Numbered from the stretch's first letter, positions 1-13,288 are shown. The stretch is 64,000 nt of DNA from Thysanoteuthis rhombus (GCA_963457665.1 OY735228.1:2058673-2122672); one strand, 5' to 3'. Numbers and translations: made by a program. Notes: generated by a model from the sequence alone, not told the origin.

Positions 1-470
1 TCTATTGGATAACTACTTAATATATTTTGATGAAATTTTATATGTAGGCTTGAGGATAGATTCTATGAAGGGGATCGTGAGTTATGGCCGATTCAACTGT
101 ATCTTTACATTTGATAAGCAAAAACATTAGTTTATAATCTTGAAAATTTCTCTGATCTTAACCGATTTTCTGAATGTTTTTACATTTTGTATTTAAATAA
201 TCGTGTGTCAAAAAACTATTGAACTTCAAAACTGCTTAACTGATTAGAATGAAAATAGTTATACAGGTTCTTGGAAACTCAATTACTGGTAATATATAAC
301 GTTTTTAAAGAATTATGTGGTTTGAAAAAAAAACAAAAACACAGGTATTTCAAAGTTAATGGTCCTAATAAACTAATAATTGCCTAGTATATCTCTGAAT
401 TTTTGAGATGAGGTATTATTATTATTTCTATTAATATTCGGACCATCCTCATCTTGGTTGTTTTTCATAC

Positions 471-506
471 AACGTTTCGGCCATTGCACTCTATGGCCCT
501 CATCAA
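471..506 (-). ncRNA. Hammerhead-ribozyme-like motif (degenerate)
   Basis: Read on the minus strand, UUGAUGA (506-500) resembles the hammerhead core CUGAUGA with C3 replaced by U. It is followed by a perfect 6-bp stem II, GGCCAU (498-493) with AUGGCC (484-479), then GAAA (478-475), and ACGUU (475-471), which could be a minimal palindromic stem III with a cleavage site. No convincing stem I is visible. Short-stem-III hammerheads of this form are known from Penelope-like elements and retrozymes. Chance or decay is possible. Confidence 0.35.
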
Positions 507-523
507 AAAAATAATAATAATTG

Positions 524-540
524 CCTCTCTCTCTCTCTCT
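524..540. repeat. (CT)n microsatellite
   Basis: Short pure CT dinucleotide run. Confidence 0.8.
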
Positions 541-1211
541 GTATTTCAACTATTACCGTCAGGGACCTTTATATTTTCAAAATTTTTTAACATTATTATC
601 AACCCAATGACTGCAGATGACTAAAATTTCAGTCATTGCTGTTCTATGACTTGGTTGCATTTTACCGAAATATCCATCAGTCTCACAATAGACCCTTCAA
701 CTTTGAGTTATGGATAACTTATTCTGTTTGTTTCTCTATTTGTAACTTCAAATGGAAGGGTCCATTGTTTACAGAGAAAACAAACTGGTCAGCTTATTTT
801 GGCTACCCTGTATAATCAACCACATTTAAGAGATTTAAGCAGTTGAGGGGTTAAATATTTTTTTAAATTGTTTTATTTCAGCCACAGAACAGAATTCAGG
901 TCAGATCTTCAAGAAACTTTGAAGTTCCATGGAAGTCTGGCCTACTTTTCTCTCTTCCTATTTTGTATCATTGTTATTCAAATCTTGACTCTATGCTTAT
1001 ATTAATGTCAAGAGTGAACTAAATCCTTTAATTACAAAAATTAAACCCGTCCATTTAATAGCACTTTCATTCCTTTGAGAAATAGTGCATTGTCAAAGTT
1101 TGTGTGTCATATTAAACTTGCATAGTACCTATCAAAAATTATGGGATTATTTAGGTCTACATTAGCACTTCTGCCTATGATCAGAGCATGTTTGAATTAT
1201 GTCTATGATCA

Positions 1212-1365
1212 GGCTATTGGTCAGCTTGACCTAGATCCCATTGCAACTACTGGTCAGCTTGACCCCGTTGCTTGGGAGTCCCATTGCAAAAATTATTCAG
1301 GTTAACCTAGTTGCTTAAGGGTTCATTGCTACAATTGGTCAGGTTGACCCAATTGCTGAGGGTTT
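1212..1365. repeat. Degenerate short tandem repeat
   Basis: The phrase GGTCAGCTTGACC or a close variant recurs at about 1219, 1252, 1299 and 1337. Each is separated by related text of the type 'cattgcaacta...gttgcttgggag'. Unit length varies from about 33 to 47 bp, so this is an old, diverged array. Confidence 0.6.
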
Positions 1366-1834
1366 TCAAATAATGGTTAAACCTCACGCAGTTAAGTACT
1401 ATGATTTTCACGTTTTGTTGAAAATGAACTAAATGTAGGTATTTGAATACCATTGGAGGATCATATGGAGAAAGTAGTTTACTTCGACTAGTAAACATTT
1501 GTTTGTTAATAACATGGGATTTTCCCTATGTAGATTATCTCGTTGAAAACTTCAAAGATAATTATTAGCTCCAATAAATTGGGAAACTTATAGGTTATAT
1601 CGAGGACTGACAACCAGAAGTGGTTATGTCTGTTTTTGGTGAAAATGGGTTTAGTCCAGTAAGCCTCTTGTTTTCCCTTGTGTCGTGTCTCTATCTTATT
1701 GGAAGGGTCTGTTCACGTATGCGTGTGTCCATCATCTAAATGACTTCCCAACGAGAACTGACTGTCCCATTTAAACGGGTTTTGAACAGTTTGAAGATAA
1801 CCACTTCTGCTTGTTAGTCTTCTTCAGTATGATG

Positions 1835-2060
1835 TCCATCATCATCATCATCATCAGTCTTTTAATGTCCGTTGTTGAACATAAACCTTTCCCAGGATTT
1901 GCCATACTTCTCTATCATGGGCATTGCAGAGCCAGTATTTTCTGAATTTGTCTTGTTCATTTCTCCATCTTGTATTCTGTCGGCATTGGTTTCATATGTG
2001 ATCTCTGGGGATTTATGTTGTGAGTCGTGATGACCTTCAGTTGCGTCTAAGTGTCAGTTG
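1835..2060 (-). mobile_element. Non-LTR retrotransposon 3' tail, 5'-truncated
   Basis: On the minus strand this reads 'cccatgatagagaag...atcctgggaaaggt...caacaacgg' and ends in a (GAT)n run (1841-1856 as ATC on +). It is close to the end of the copy at 16795-17245. The family encodes an endonuclease/reverse transcriptase, but only the extreme 3' coding end and tail remain here and the frames are broken. Confidence 0.6.
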
Positions 2061-2964
2061 CAATCGGTGTGATCTAATTTTGAGATCCCTTAGATAAATC
2101 CTTACTGAAGCTCCCCGCCCCAAAAGAAGAACAGTGAGGGGTGACTGTAAATGATTTCTTTACCTCACAAATAATGGTGAGCCTTTTTTCTATCATCTAA
2201 CCAACTCCTAAAATCCTTTTCCACTGATATTCGCAAACATTGAAAGTGATCTATTTTGTAAGCATTTTTTTTTGAGGTTAGTGCTTCCGTTTGTGGTGTC
2301 AGATAGATGAATACAGTAATTCCTCGGTTAGTGCTCTATGTACGTTGAAAAAAAAAATGCATTTCTAAACGAAAGAGCATTATAAAACATCATTGTAACA
2401 TAGCGTGTCCAAAACCTCTGCCTTTGCTTTGAGTCAAGATCATTCTCATTATCTTAAAATGTATGATGTCATTGTTGAGCCTTAACAAGATGGAATGGAT
2501 TAGTATTGTGCGTCTTATCTGGCAGCCACTTTCCAGAGCTGGTGAAATATCACTGGGTGTTAATGTATATCCCTACATGATAAATTATATTGTGCATGTT
2601 CATTCTCATACGTATGGCACATTAACTAAAGTGTACAGTACTCAGTTATTTCTGAGACTGTCCATGATGCTGTCTTCCATCATTCATTAATTGTTTTGAA
2701 AATTTAGTATTACTAATTATTAGTATTACCATTAGTATTTGCAAGAAAGCCCAATAGTGACTCATCAGTAAGTGGGATATTAGTGTGCTTCTCCTTCTCC
2801 AGTTCACCACCTGGAGCTCAACTGTTACAAAACCTTTGTGTTGGCAAGTCACATATTCATTCATTTTGCAAATGATATGCTTCCTTCCAGAAAACATTCG
2901 GGTTGTAACTACAATTGCTGAATGCTAAGTGAAAATTTACATAATTTATTGTATCATAAATACA

Positions 2965-3220
2965 GGTTTTCCCCCCACTGTCCAAAAGTAGCAATCTTAA
3001 CGAAACCTTCCCCAAGCTGAAATGGCGTAAAGCAAAGAAGCAATTACCATTAATCTATATAGAAGATGTTGAGTGTTTCCAAGACACTAAAAAAATTAAC
3101 TGAATCATAGCAAATAACATGTAAAACCTGGAATAACGCTAACATTTGATAAAAGCAAAAACAAGGGCACACATTGCAACTGAAATGGCATATTGCAAAA
3201 CAAATGCTAAATGCTTTATT
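2965..3220. mobile_element. MITE-like dispersed repeat
   Basis: The block starts at a TACAGGTTTTCCCCCC end and contains 'aaatggcgtaaagcaaagaagc' and further text that reads like a decayed DNA-transposon derivative. From memory it resembles a short DNA element seen in several animal genomes. I cannot confirm the family without a repeat library. Inverted ends are not clear. Confidence 0.3.
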
Positions 3221-4344
3221 TGCTTTCTGTTTTGTTTTGTCTTTTCTCGTAAAATGGGAGATACCTGTAGATGTAACTATTCAACTTCAATAATTATCAT
3301 TATTGTACACTAATTTATTAAAATTTGTATCCTCATCTCGATAGTTGTAGTCACATTAGTCTTTTGTACCTTTTATCTTTTTCATGTGCCTACTGTGTAA
3401 TGCTATATATTCAAACTAGTTAACCAATGCTACCAAGAAAATGACGGTAGTATTTGAATAATTCTGCAATTGAATTGTATTTGGAAGATATCAGAAACAC
3501 TGTTGCTCTGCATTTTCTCATGTTCAACCAGAATAAACCAAATTTTCATGTATTTGTAATCTCCCTTTACAAATGTTACAGACAAATTATAGACCATCAC
3601 ATGGCATATGATACAAGTTGATGTAGCAATTCCCTGAATTGAGATCAAAATAACATAATTAAAAAATGTGTACTGAAGAACCCCGCCCCCTTTTTTCTTT
3701 TTTCCCTTTCTCCTCTTTCTTACGAACTGATTTGTGGACATATTAGAATGCATGGGCGTGTGGGGAACTCTTGAGTTGAGGGGTCAGAAGGTTTGAATTA
3801 CTCGAATTACACTGATTTGTGCAAAATTTTATACTGTTTTGCCCCAATTTTAGAGGGAAGTTACCCTCCCTGCCTTCTGGCTTCTACACCCATGGTGTTA
3901 TGGGCTGGTTTTTTGTTTTACAGTCCTGTTTTGAAAAGTAGTAATTCCTCGGATTATGTGATACATTTTTCCCTCAGGTGGCCTGGGACTCAGTTAAGCA
4001 GGGTGTGGTTAAGTGCTGGTCTTATTTTATATACCTCCATGGATACGTTTTCTTCCTGTCTCCAACTTTCTATATGACATCATTACAAACTGTCAAATTA
4101 GTTCATGTATGTGTGAATATATGTATCGGGAATGTCCACAGGCAGCACTAATCAACCTATAAGGCTGAAAATTTGCTTAGTTCTCAGAACTCGACTAGAC
4201 CCTTTCTTATGGGAGTCTTTTTTTTGTCTATAAAACACAATTGTTAATGGTTTTAAAAGTATGGAAGTGGTACAGAATGCATTTTTCATGATACAGCCTT
4301 GAAAATTTGCTTTAATAGTCTACTGTACTTTCTGAAAACAATTC

Positions 4345-4369
4345 ACACCCCACCCCACCCCACCCCACC
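4345..4369. repeat. (CCACC)n microsatellite
   Basis: About five CCACC/CACCC pentamers in a row. Confidence 0.8.
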
Positions 4370-4489
4370 GATTTTAGTGTTGATTGAACATCTGTATTTA
4401 TTTTTTGTTGTTTAAATTAAGATGTTTTTCGTGATTGCTGCTCAACAAAAGGAGTATTTTATTCATTGAACATCCTGTTTTCCACTTTT

Positions 4490-4560
4490 TTTAATAGATC
4501 ACCCCCAACACCACATGCTGCCAAAAGACGATAGTTTGATAGTTTCTATTCAGTGTCTAA
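4490..4560. repeat. Dispersed repeat fragment shared with 8165-8250
   Basis: The phrase CACATGCTGCCAAAAGACG (4512-4530) and its A/T-rich left flank recur at about 8200-8219 with few changes. This marks a dispersed repeat lying just upstream of the exon at 4586. Confidence 0.55.
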
Positions 4561-4585
4561 CCAAACTTGTTTTTATTATTTCCAG

Positions 4586-4640
4586 AAAACCTGTGAGGAA
4601 AATAACATAGGAATAAATCAAGAATTGCAGAAAAAGAAAG
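4586..4640 (+). CDS. Exon of PQN-rich protein gene (first visible exon)
   Basis: This 55-nt internal exon is bounded by TTTCCAG before 4586 and GTAAGTG from 4641. Only frame 0 is open; the other two frames hit stops within it. It reads 18 codons, a Lys/Glu/Asn-rich helix-prone piece ending in KKK, and leaves one base (G). That base completes a Glu codon with the AG that opens the exon at 31952, so the splice phase fits. There is no start codon, so earlier exons are missing. Family not recognised. The short length alone would be weak evidence; the phase match and strong donor raise it. Confidence 0.55.
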
Positions 4641-4947
4641 GTAAGTGGAAAGAAAATCTCATCTCCCATCCTGGATATTAAGATTTATCTCTCTCTATGT
4701 ATATGTGTGTGCATATATCTATACATCTAAAGACAATAGTCCCAGTTTGTTTGTCAGTTCACGTCATGGTGAAGAGATAAGTTTTACTGTCTCCTTCTTT
4801 TTAAAGTTTATTGATTAGAGGAAGATTGTGAGACTTATGACTGAAAACGATGTTTAAGAATAGAAATATTCTACAATATTAATCTATCCATGAATAACAT
4901 GAATCCCTTCATTTTTTATGGGTACTACATAAATACACGTGTGTATA

Positions 4948-4951
<4 letters not shown>

Positions 4952-4993
<42 letters not shown>

Positions 4994-4997
4994 ATAT
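4952..4997. repeat. (TA)n/(TG)n microsatellite
   Basis: TA dinucleotide run of about 17 copies passing into a short TG run. Confidence 0.9.
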
Positions 4998-5406
4998 TTT
5001 GTTAGCAAATAGAATGTTTTATCGTTGGATCACAAGTTGAAGCCAGACAGCCCACCATTAATAAAATCTCTTGAGCTTTTGAGGGCAGGTATTTTGAAGT
5101 GACTCTGAAGTGGAGGTCATAATATTATCACATGACACACTTTACATCAGAAAACTAAGTCTCCAATTAATGCTACAACTTCCCACTACTACTATTACTA
5201 TAATCGTTGGACTTGGATCTAATCTTGGTAATGACCAGTGATGGTTGAAAGTGCTATGAGAATAACTCTAACTTTGGACAGTCTTTTTAGACTTTTGATC
5301 TTGCACAAAAATGATTTGCAAAGTAGAAAAACTACTGAAAAGTGAACTCGACAAACTCTCTCTGTTATGTTCAACAAAGCATCTTTGAAAATAAATTTCT
5401 ACCTAA

Positions 5407-5408
<2 letters not shown>

Positions 5409-5452
<44 letters not shown>

Positions 5453-5467
5453 GTATATATATATATA
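5409..5467. repeat. (AC)n/(AT)n compound microsatellite
   Basis: About 20 AC dinucleotides followed by a TATATA stretch. Confidence 0.95.
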
Positions 5468-6210
5468 CAACAATACTTGAACCTCTTGTTTATTGATGCC
5501 TCTTCTCTGCAAGAGCTACAAAGCCAATTGAACTTATATTTGACATGGAGAATCAATAAAAATCGATTTACTCCCATAGATTGACCTTCGAGGTTAACGG
5601 AGGTCATTCTCTGGCTCTAATCTTCAGAAAAAATATTTTTTATACCAGAGTTCTTTATCATTCATTCATACTAATGGCACATTTTTTTTTAATAAAATCA
5701 AATCTTAGACTAGTTTTGGTGCTTCTGGTCAGATATTGGTTTTTTGACAATGATAGACCATGTTAGTATTACTGCTACTAAGTTAGTGGATGTTTTTTGA
5801 TTTTTGATCTACCCTTTCTTTTTTCTCATTGATGAAAATTGACATGATTCATACCATAGTGAGGACAACATAGTGAAAGGCATAGGCACATGACTCTGTT
5901 CTAAATCATGTCAGTTTCTAAGATAGATTTGGAAGTAATTATTCTATTTTGGGGGGTGAGAGGGCAGAAGTGAAGTATTGTGATCCATTATTATTATTTT
6001 TGACTATTATTCAGCTTTGATCTCTACTCAGTAAGGCCATCAATCTACAACAGTTGGTAAACAGCTCATATTGGAAGTAAAAATCTACTTCTCTGTGTAA
6101 ATATCAGTTTTGTCAAGTAAGAATGAATAAAAAAAAAGGTTTTTCACTGTTGTAGTTGTATCTACCTGGGCATTCCACTTGGTATCCCTCCTAGTGTGTG
6201 TATGTATGTG

Positions 6211-6264
<54 letters not shown>

Positions 6265-6305
6265 ATACATATGTATAGTGTGTGTGTGTTATTTAATTAT
6301 TACAC

Positions 6306-6338
<33 letters not shown>
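6211..6338. repeat. Compound (AT)n-(GT)n-(TA)n microsatellite
   Basis: An AT run (about 6213-6244), then a GT run (to about 6264), a short spacer, another GT run, and a TA run (about 6308-6338). Confidence 0.95.
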
Positions 6339-6344
<6 letters not shown>

Positions 6345-6669
6345 CTCTCATGACTAGAGGAGTGCTATGGTAGCCAAATTTGTCCAGTTCTTATGGTTTG
6401 ATTACAATGTCTATTGAATTATGGTTACTTCCTTCCTGCTTCCAAATATTTTCTAAACGATCCATTTATTTGAAACAGCTGTTGACATTTGTGTAAGTAT
6501 GCAAACTGTTCATCTGTTGCACATAGCTGCATAAATACTTATGTAAAGGTCATATTGTTTATCAATAATTTGCGTTGAGTGTTGTGTATCAGTGATTTCA
6601 AGCCGTTATTTCACTTTAGGTTAGGACTTCTGCTTCGGAAAACAGTTTTTGTTTATCATTATCATCAAT

Positions 6670-6760
6670 TTTTTGCTGATATTTTCCTCCATCTTAATTA
6701 TTATTGCTTTTTATTGCAACTAAACTCCGGTTGGGTTCTTTTCAGCAGTGAGTAAAATAA
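6670..6760 (+). mobile_element. Fragment of the GCTTTTTATTGCAAC foldback family
   Basis: 'catcttaattattattgctttttattgcaact' matches the left arm of the elements at 53215, 53632 and 54785. Only one arm is recognisable here. Confidence 0.45.
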
Positions 6761-8164
6761 ATTCATGGCGTAGATCGAAATAAAGGATAAGTTCCAGGTA
6801 AAAATAAAACTCACTGATTCACCAATTGATAACACAAACAAGGTGAAGGGAAATGGTAGAGAGAAATGTTCAATGATAATGATTTACAACACTTTATCTA
6901 ATAAGATGAATATAATAAGAATAAGTTTCAATATTAATTGTTGTTTTTAATTATTTCCATTCTTCATGACCTTTCTATATTGAAAGCTTGTGATGATTTA
7001 TTTAAAAATTAGATTTTTCAATATTTATATGCTGAAGAGTGGTTAAGAATTAGAGGTTGATAAGAAGGCTAGATTTACTTTTCAAGGAAATTAACTCAAT
7101 ATTTTTACGTTTAAAGTTCTCTTGTTTTTTCCTTTCTTTTTTTTTCCTATTTTATTTTCAATCAGTTTTTCATTAGTGAATGATGTTGGCAAAGATATGT
7201 GCTCTTTTTTCTAGAATATTAATCTTCATTGGTGTTTTCATTTCAAGATTTGTCTTGAGCATTTAGTTTCTGTCTGTTTGATGGTAGCATGTTTTGTGTG
7301 TGTGTTTGAAGATAAAAGGAAAAAAATCTATGAAATAAGGGGATTACTCTATCTTGAAACTTCATAAAACTGCCAAATCTGTTTTTTGTCTTGGCAATAT
7401 TTTTCTTTTCAGTTTACAAAACTTTGTAAAGTGTGTGCATGTGTGTGTGTGTGCTAACCTGTCAAAAAATAAAATGCCCTATTGAATTTCTGTTAGCCTT
7501 TTCAATCTGTCTGTCAGTCCTCCTCTGGCTTCGTACCCAGAGACCTAGTTCCTGCATTTGTATTCCCTTGCACATACATCTATTTCCACTTGTGAATGAT
7601 ATGTGTAAATAATCTGAAGCGTTTCAATCAAAGCCAACCTCTGTTTCCGTGATGGGATGAAACTGATTCGTCTGGGAAAGACATTAACCATTTTTCAGGC
7701 CCAAATTGGTCACAGCCTTCAGGCAGTGATTCTAAACTGGACTCTTTTCTTTCCCTTGAAAAAAAATATAATAGACTCCTGTTATTACGGCACCCTGAAG
7801 GATTGAAGAGTGCCATTATAATGGGTGGATCTTTATATACAGTGTATTAATAATAAGAAACCAAGAAGTACAGATAAATTAACTTTTTATTGCCCTCTCA
7901 CAGCCTAATGCCCCACACACGGGTTGCAGATCTGCAAATGAAATGAATGAACCTGTAGATAGTAATCTTGCAGGAATGAGTGCAGTTATAAGATTTCACT
8001 GCAATAAATCAGTCTTTTTTGTGAATTGCACAAAAATCTTTTCATATCAGTGTCCATAGCCCAGGTATTTATTGTGAACAAAAGAAAAAAAAAAATCATC
8101 TAGTTAGTCACTCAGTAGAAAATGTCACGTGACCAGGAAAGATGAGTAACTTATTCATTGCTCT

Positions 8165-8250
8165 CCCTTTTAATAATTTTTAATTGATTGCTCCCAACAC
8201 TGCATGCTGCCAAAAGACGTTGGTCACATTACAGTTCCTACCAGAAATGT
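8165..8250. repeat. Dispersed repeat fragment shared with 4490-4560
   Basis: Contains the same CATGCTGCCAAAAGACG phrase and A/T-rich left flank as the copy near 4.5 kb. Confidence 0.55.
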
Positions 8251-8827
8251 TTCATGAAGTTTGTTGAAAATACATTTTTTTTTTACATGGCTCATTAGAA
8301 CTAATAGTATTTTTCAAGTCTGTGTCAATGTCCCGTATCTCCGATTACTGCCTGTTCAATTGCTTGTGCCCAGTTGGTTGAATCGGAATTTCCTTAAAAA
8401 CAAGACGATTTGATGGTCATCCTTTTATAGTTTATATCAACAAAAACATCAGTTAAGGTTTTATTCTAAAATAAGTGCAAAGAAGAGATTATGTTTATAA
8501 TCTATCAAAAGAAAGCATCTGTTGTAAAATTTATATATGTTCTGTTTATTTGCAATAAGATTTAATATTTACAGTATACACTGCGCAGATTCATGAAGAA
8601 ATTTTTTTTCATGCATGATCGTTTGTGTACAGACTCCTATGCATGTTTATTAAATTGAATAATGTACGTAAAAATCAATTTTACTTCATAAATCTTATTC
8701 ACGTTACAGTTATAACAAACTCTTGAAAAGAAGAAAAACCTCCAAATGGAAAAGCAAGCTGAGGTACAAGTTCAAATATATGTATCGTTTTTACTCGCTA
8801 TGTCTTATCTTGTAATGTAAACTAAAT

Positions 8828-9080
8828 TTTATTAATGAATAGTACATAAGCTATGATAGATGAGTTTCTTCATAAATCATAAACATATCCCTGTCGCACT
8901 TCTTTTAGAAAAATCAACCTGTGTTCTCATAAATACATTGTAAATACTACCTAGATCTTATCATAAATGAATACTGTACATTCACAAATTTTATGATAGA
9001 TATCTTCAGTTTTTTCATAAGTGGTGAACACATCCTAATCGCACTAGTTTTAAAAGAAAAAAGTTGGCTGGTGTTTTTTG
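8828..9080. repeat. Diverged tandem duplication, unit about 137 bp
   Basis: The order 'ttatgatagat ... cttc...ttcataa...cat(a/c)tcc...tcgcact...tttta(g/a)aa' occurs at about 8856-8935 and again at 8994-9080. It is a two-copy direct duplication with clear divergence. Confidence 0.55.
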
Positions 9081-10169
9081 AAATAATGAACTATGAAAAA
9101 GTGGTCCTTCGCTTGTTTTTCTGGAAATTCAGATTCAACCAATCAGGTGCTAGCAAATGAACTGGCAGTAATCTAAGATTCGTGAAATTGAATATCGCTG
9201 CTATTTTTGTATATTTGTAAGTTATTCTCTTGCAATTTTCTTCTTTACATACACCTGCTCCCCAACTTACATCTGGGTTCCCCTCTGACTTGTAGATCAT
9301 ATCTTGGGATGGTCGTAAGTTGGACAGATATTATTTGATCATTTTCATTATAATTTATTACCTATATTTTATCTTCGAGTAACTGGCTCTGTTCGGTAAA
9401 TTTTGTTTGATATTTTTTAAATTTAGAAGTGTAATTGTTATGCGGACATATTTGTGTAATTTTTATTACACTTATACAACTCTTATTAACCTGTATGACC
9501 TGGCAAATTTTCATATCTACTTATTACAATACATTAAACAATCCCTTCACCATGAATATTGGTCATAGTGAATGAGAAAGAGAGGGCAAGTAATTCCAAC
9601 CTTCCAAAGGCAGTAATAAGCGTTTTTTGTCAGGTCTGTGAGTTACATCCCTTGCTCAGTATTGCCAAATGTTTTTGGTTGTGTCTAGATTTCATAGATT
9701 GCTATTTCAATGACTTGATAAAATGAGTGATATTTTCATTTAATTTATAATTATAGAATAGGTAATATTCTAATATGATAAATATTGAAAAATAAAGTCT
9801 CATTTAATTTATATGTTATATGAAATATTTTACTGAGATTTTAGATATATAATTGGAGAATCTGAATGTAGTTTTTTAAGAAAATTCAATTTTAGGTGTT
9901 GATTTAAAAATAAAGTTGACGACACTGCCCTGATTAGATGTTCACACAAGGAAAGAACTGGCGGATCTATGGTCTCACTTTCAGCCTCGTTTCAATAATA
10001 CTTCAGTGCATTCTCCAAAAACTTATCATATTCAAATAGTGAGTGCATGGCAAATCTCAGTTCAGTCTACCTTAGCTGTTCTCTCCATGTAGTTTATTTG
10101 GATCCCCAGTTGTTCATGGGATTATAAATTAAGTAGAGACGTCTAAATTGCAGATTTTTTAATGTTCAG

Positions 10170-10270
10170 GGTGAGGCCACCTACTGGAACAGTGGTAGAT
10201 GATTGGTTGGCAGCTTAATTTTTATTTCAGGTCCAAATCCGGGTTCACTTTGGTCACATCACATTACACT
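10170..10270 (+). mobile_element. Possible tRNA-derived SINE remnant
   Basis: 'ggtggtagatgattggttggcagc' followed by 'ggtccaaatccgggttc' resembles box A and box B of a tRNA promoter at a plausible spacing. There is no clear tail or second copy, so the call is weak. Confidence 0.3.
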
Positions 10271-13242
10271 CATTTTCTTTCTTTGGGTTGCCATAAAGGT
10301 GACTCAGCTGTTTAGTATACAGTAAATGAAGACAGAATTATATTGAGTGAATAAGAGTGAGAGAAGGTTTTTTTTTTGTTGTTGTTTTTTTTCTAGTGAA
10401 TTTTCCTATCAAACAAGATCAGATCAAATCCTAGTCGAGATGATGTAACAGCATTTAAGAAAAAAAAATTGTCTTGATTGTCATTACTATTAATCATGAT
10501 ATTTCTGTGAACAGCGTCTCGTTATTTGTGTAAAATAGAGTCCGAACCCTTCCAAACATGCACTTTTGAATGGACATACCCTAATAACTAGCATTCCAAG
10601 GGAAATCACGAATCCTATCCTTCTTGCATATTTGCTGTGTTGGGGGTGATCAGTTGAAAAATTGGACAAAAAAGGTGCACAATGAAGAAGTTTCTTCTCT
10701 TGCTTTTTTTTCAATGGACAAAACTCATTGAAAGCAGTGTGTATAACATTTCAAATTTCCCCTATGAATGGTAAGGGCTGGATAAATACATAGAAGAATT
10801 CATAGTTAGATATATATATATATTCATGTCAGAACACATGAATAACACAAACCCAGTGACGGTGTTTAGTCTGGTCTGTTATGGGTAGTGGTGATTGAAA
10901 TATGAATTTATAGAAAGCGCTTTTTTTCTTGAACTTGAATACTCAAGACCCCACTGGACAAAAGCTCTTAAAAACCTGTGCAATCATAGCAGTAAAAATA
11001 TAAGCCCTGTGAAAGGAGAGAACCGTCATCAGGTTGATATGTAAAGAAAATGTAATTTGTTGAAGTCATTTATATAACATAGGACAGGAACCACTATTGC
11101 AAAGTGTATTTATCTACTTAGTTTGTATAATTACTAGAATGTACTTGTAAAAAATGACGGGTTTATCTCTGTATGAATCGGCACAAAGGAGCCTAAAGTT
11201 ATTATATTAGGTAATTTATTTTGATAATTAAAACATCCTAATTGTTAGATTTTTCAAAAGTATATACTCATCTCAAACTGTTTTAATGCATGATGGTCAG
11301 ACATGAAGTGTTAAGAGTTTCTATGACATAATTTCTATTATGAAAGTTTGAAACAAGAAAATTACTGTCATTAATACTTTCTAATTCAATTTGTTTTTCT
11401 CCTTTTTAAAGATTTCTATTCATTTCAATTCATATCTTTTTAGTCATTTTTAGAAAATACCAAACCAGGTTTTTTAATTAGATAAAATCACACTCTCTCC
11501 CTCTTGGATGTGCAGATCCCGTCGTAAACATGTCACTTGAACAGGCACTGAATACGTGTTCATTTCAGTGTCGATTTTTATCGTAAACCAAACGCCACTG
11601 GTCCCCTGTATCGAGAACCACACATTCTCAGATTTCTTGAATTACAGTAAGGGTGTGGATTTGATGAAATTCTGGTTTCATGACTTGCTTAACCTGTTGG
11701 CTGCTATAGCCCAGATAACTCGTCTTGTAATGTGACTGATCTTTTTCTTTCTTGCGAATACTTTTGTATATAATATATTTATTAGACATTTCTCTAGTAC
11801 ATGGTAATTGATTTGTATGAAATTACAACTTGCGAAGAAGATTTTCTATTTTTATCAATTTTTTTTGTGAGAAAAACCTGGCACGGGAATTAAAATGTTA
11901 AATATATAATTGGCATCAATCAAGTTAAACCAACCATCACACTCTTTTTAAAAAAAAATTAATTCTTCCTATGTAAGCACTTCTGATTTTATCCTACAGT
12001 ATTCTAAAAGAAAGAAAAAAATTTATTCAAGACTTGATGGTTCGTTTACAATGGGCGGTCAGAAATGAAACCTGGTTTGTTTTTTCTGTTTCACTGAATG
12101 ATAGAAATGAGACCTCAAAATCAATGTCACCTGTACTTTTAATACTCTGTTGCAGTCACAGTAGACAGGGAACTAACGGCAATGTGGTAATAAATACTAA
12201 ACAAGAGCCCCATTGAAATCACTGAGGTTTCACATGGTTTGTTCAAACAACTAGCCTAGTGGGATCTAGATTCTTTCCGCTTTGCTTGACAGTGTGTCAC
12301 ATTTTGGGGGCTACAACCTTAAAAATGTACATCTCTAGACACCATCTCCTTTTTTTTTTTTTTGTTCTAAAAAAGTATTTTTTGATTCTATAGTCATTTT
12401 GGGTCAACAATGCCCAAATCTTTCGCTGGTATATATTTTTTTTTTTCTAGATAATTAAGTAAACGTGTGCCAGCTACGATTTACATTTATGTGAGTTAGG
12501 TATATTCTCTCTTTTCTTTGGGATAAGTATCATCTGGTTAAATGATACGACTCGGATCCTATGCAGAGAGCTGTGGAGTGACACTTTGATCCTAGACTGA
12601 GCTCACGGATAATCTGATCCTTGGCAGAAGTGCCAATCCATACAGTGAATTATCTCGTCTACGGGTACTATCCTAGTTGGAATATAGTAAATTGGACAAT
12701 ATTGTTAAAAAGGTTGCCATAAATATAAAAGGTTTTTTGTAACCAAGGCTTGAGGATGGTGAGAATTGTTCAGTTCTGTATATTTTGTATGTCCTCAGTC
12801 ACAGGAGAAAAAAATAAACAGAAGAGAAAAGCAAACAATCTGATATATGTGGGATAAGCAATTGAGGATTAATTTGTTGAGGGGGTGGATTCAGGTGAAG
12901 GATATTGGTTTTTTAACTTAATTTATTTTTTCTGTTTTTTTTTGTTGCTAACTTGCTCAAATAGTACAAAAATCAATCTCCATGATCTCTGAACCTCTAC
13001 CTCTACTGGTGAACACAACACCAGATGAATGGAACTATTTGAGCTTTGACGGCCATTTTGTTTGTCCTTAACTTCTTTGATGAGAGCTACACATAGATTT
13101 AGTGCTAATTTCTTCTTTTTTTAAAAATTTTTTTAATTAGGTCCTCTTGTTGAGTGAAATTCTATTATAAGAATCCTCTGCTATGAGAGCAATGACTGTA
13201 GTAAGATTCTCTATAAAATAATGAGCTAAGATGGACTCTATT

Positions 13243-13244
<2 letters not shown>

Positions 13245-13284
<40 letters not shown>
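13245..13284. repeat. (AT)n microsatellite
   Basis: About 20 AT dinucleotides. Confidence 0.95.

Positions 13285-13288
<4 letters not shown>

Larger units (their letters stand above)
1..4585. other. Non-coding flank or intron upstream of first visible exon
   Basis: No coding exon could be supported here. Open frames are short and have no recognisable protein. The stretch is AT-rich and contains the repeats listed separately: a hammerhead-like motif near 471-506, degenerate 1.2-kb-region repeats, a retrotransposon tail near 1.9 kb, a MITE-like block near 3 kb and a CCACC run near 4.35 kb. Because the exon at 4586 opens in phase 0 without a start codon, at least one upstream exon of the gene must lie here or before the window. 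Confidence 0.5.

Noticed and set aside
3793-4077. 94-codon open frame on the + strand
   Set aside because: No recognisable protein, no splice or promoter context; length is within chance for this many frames.
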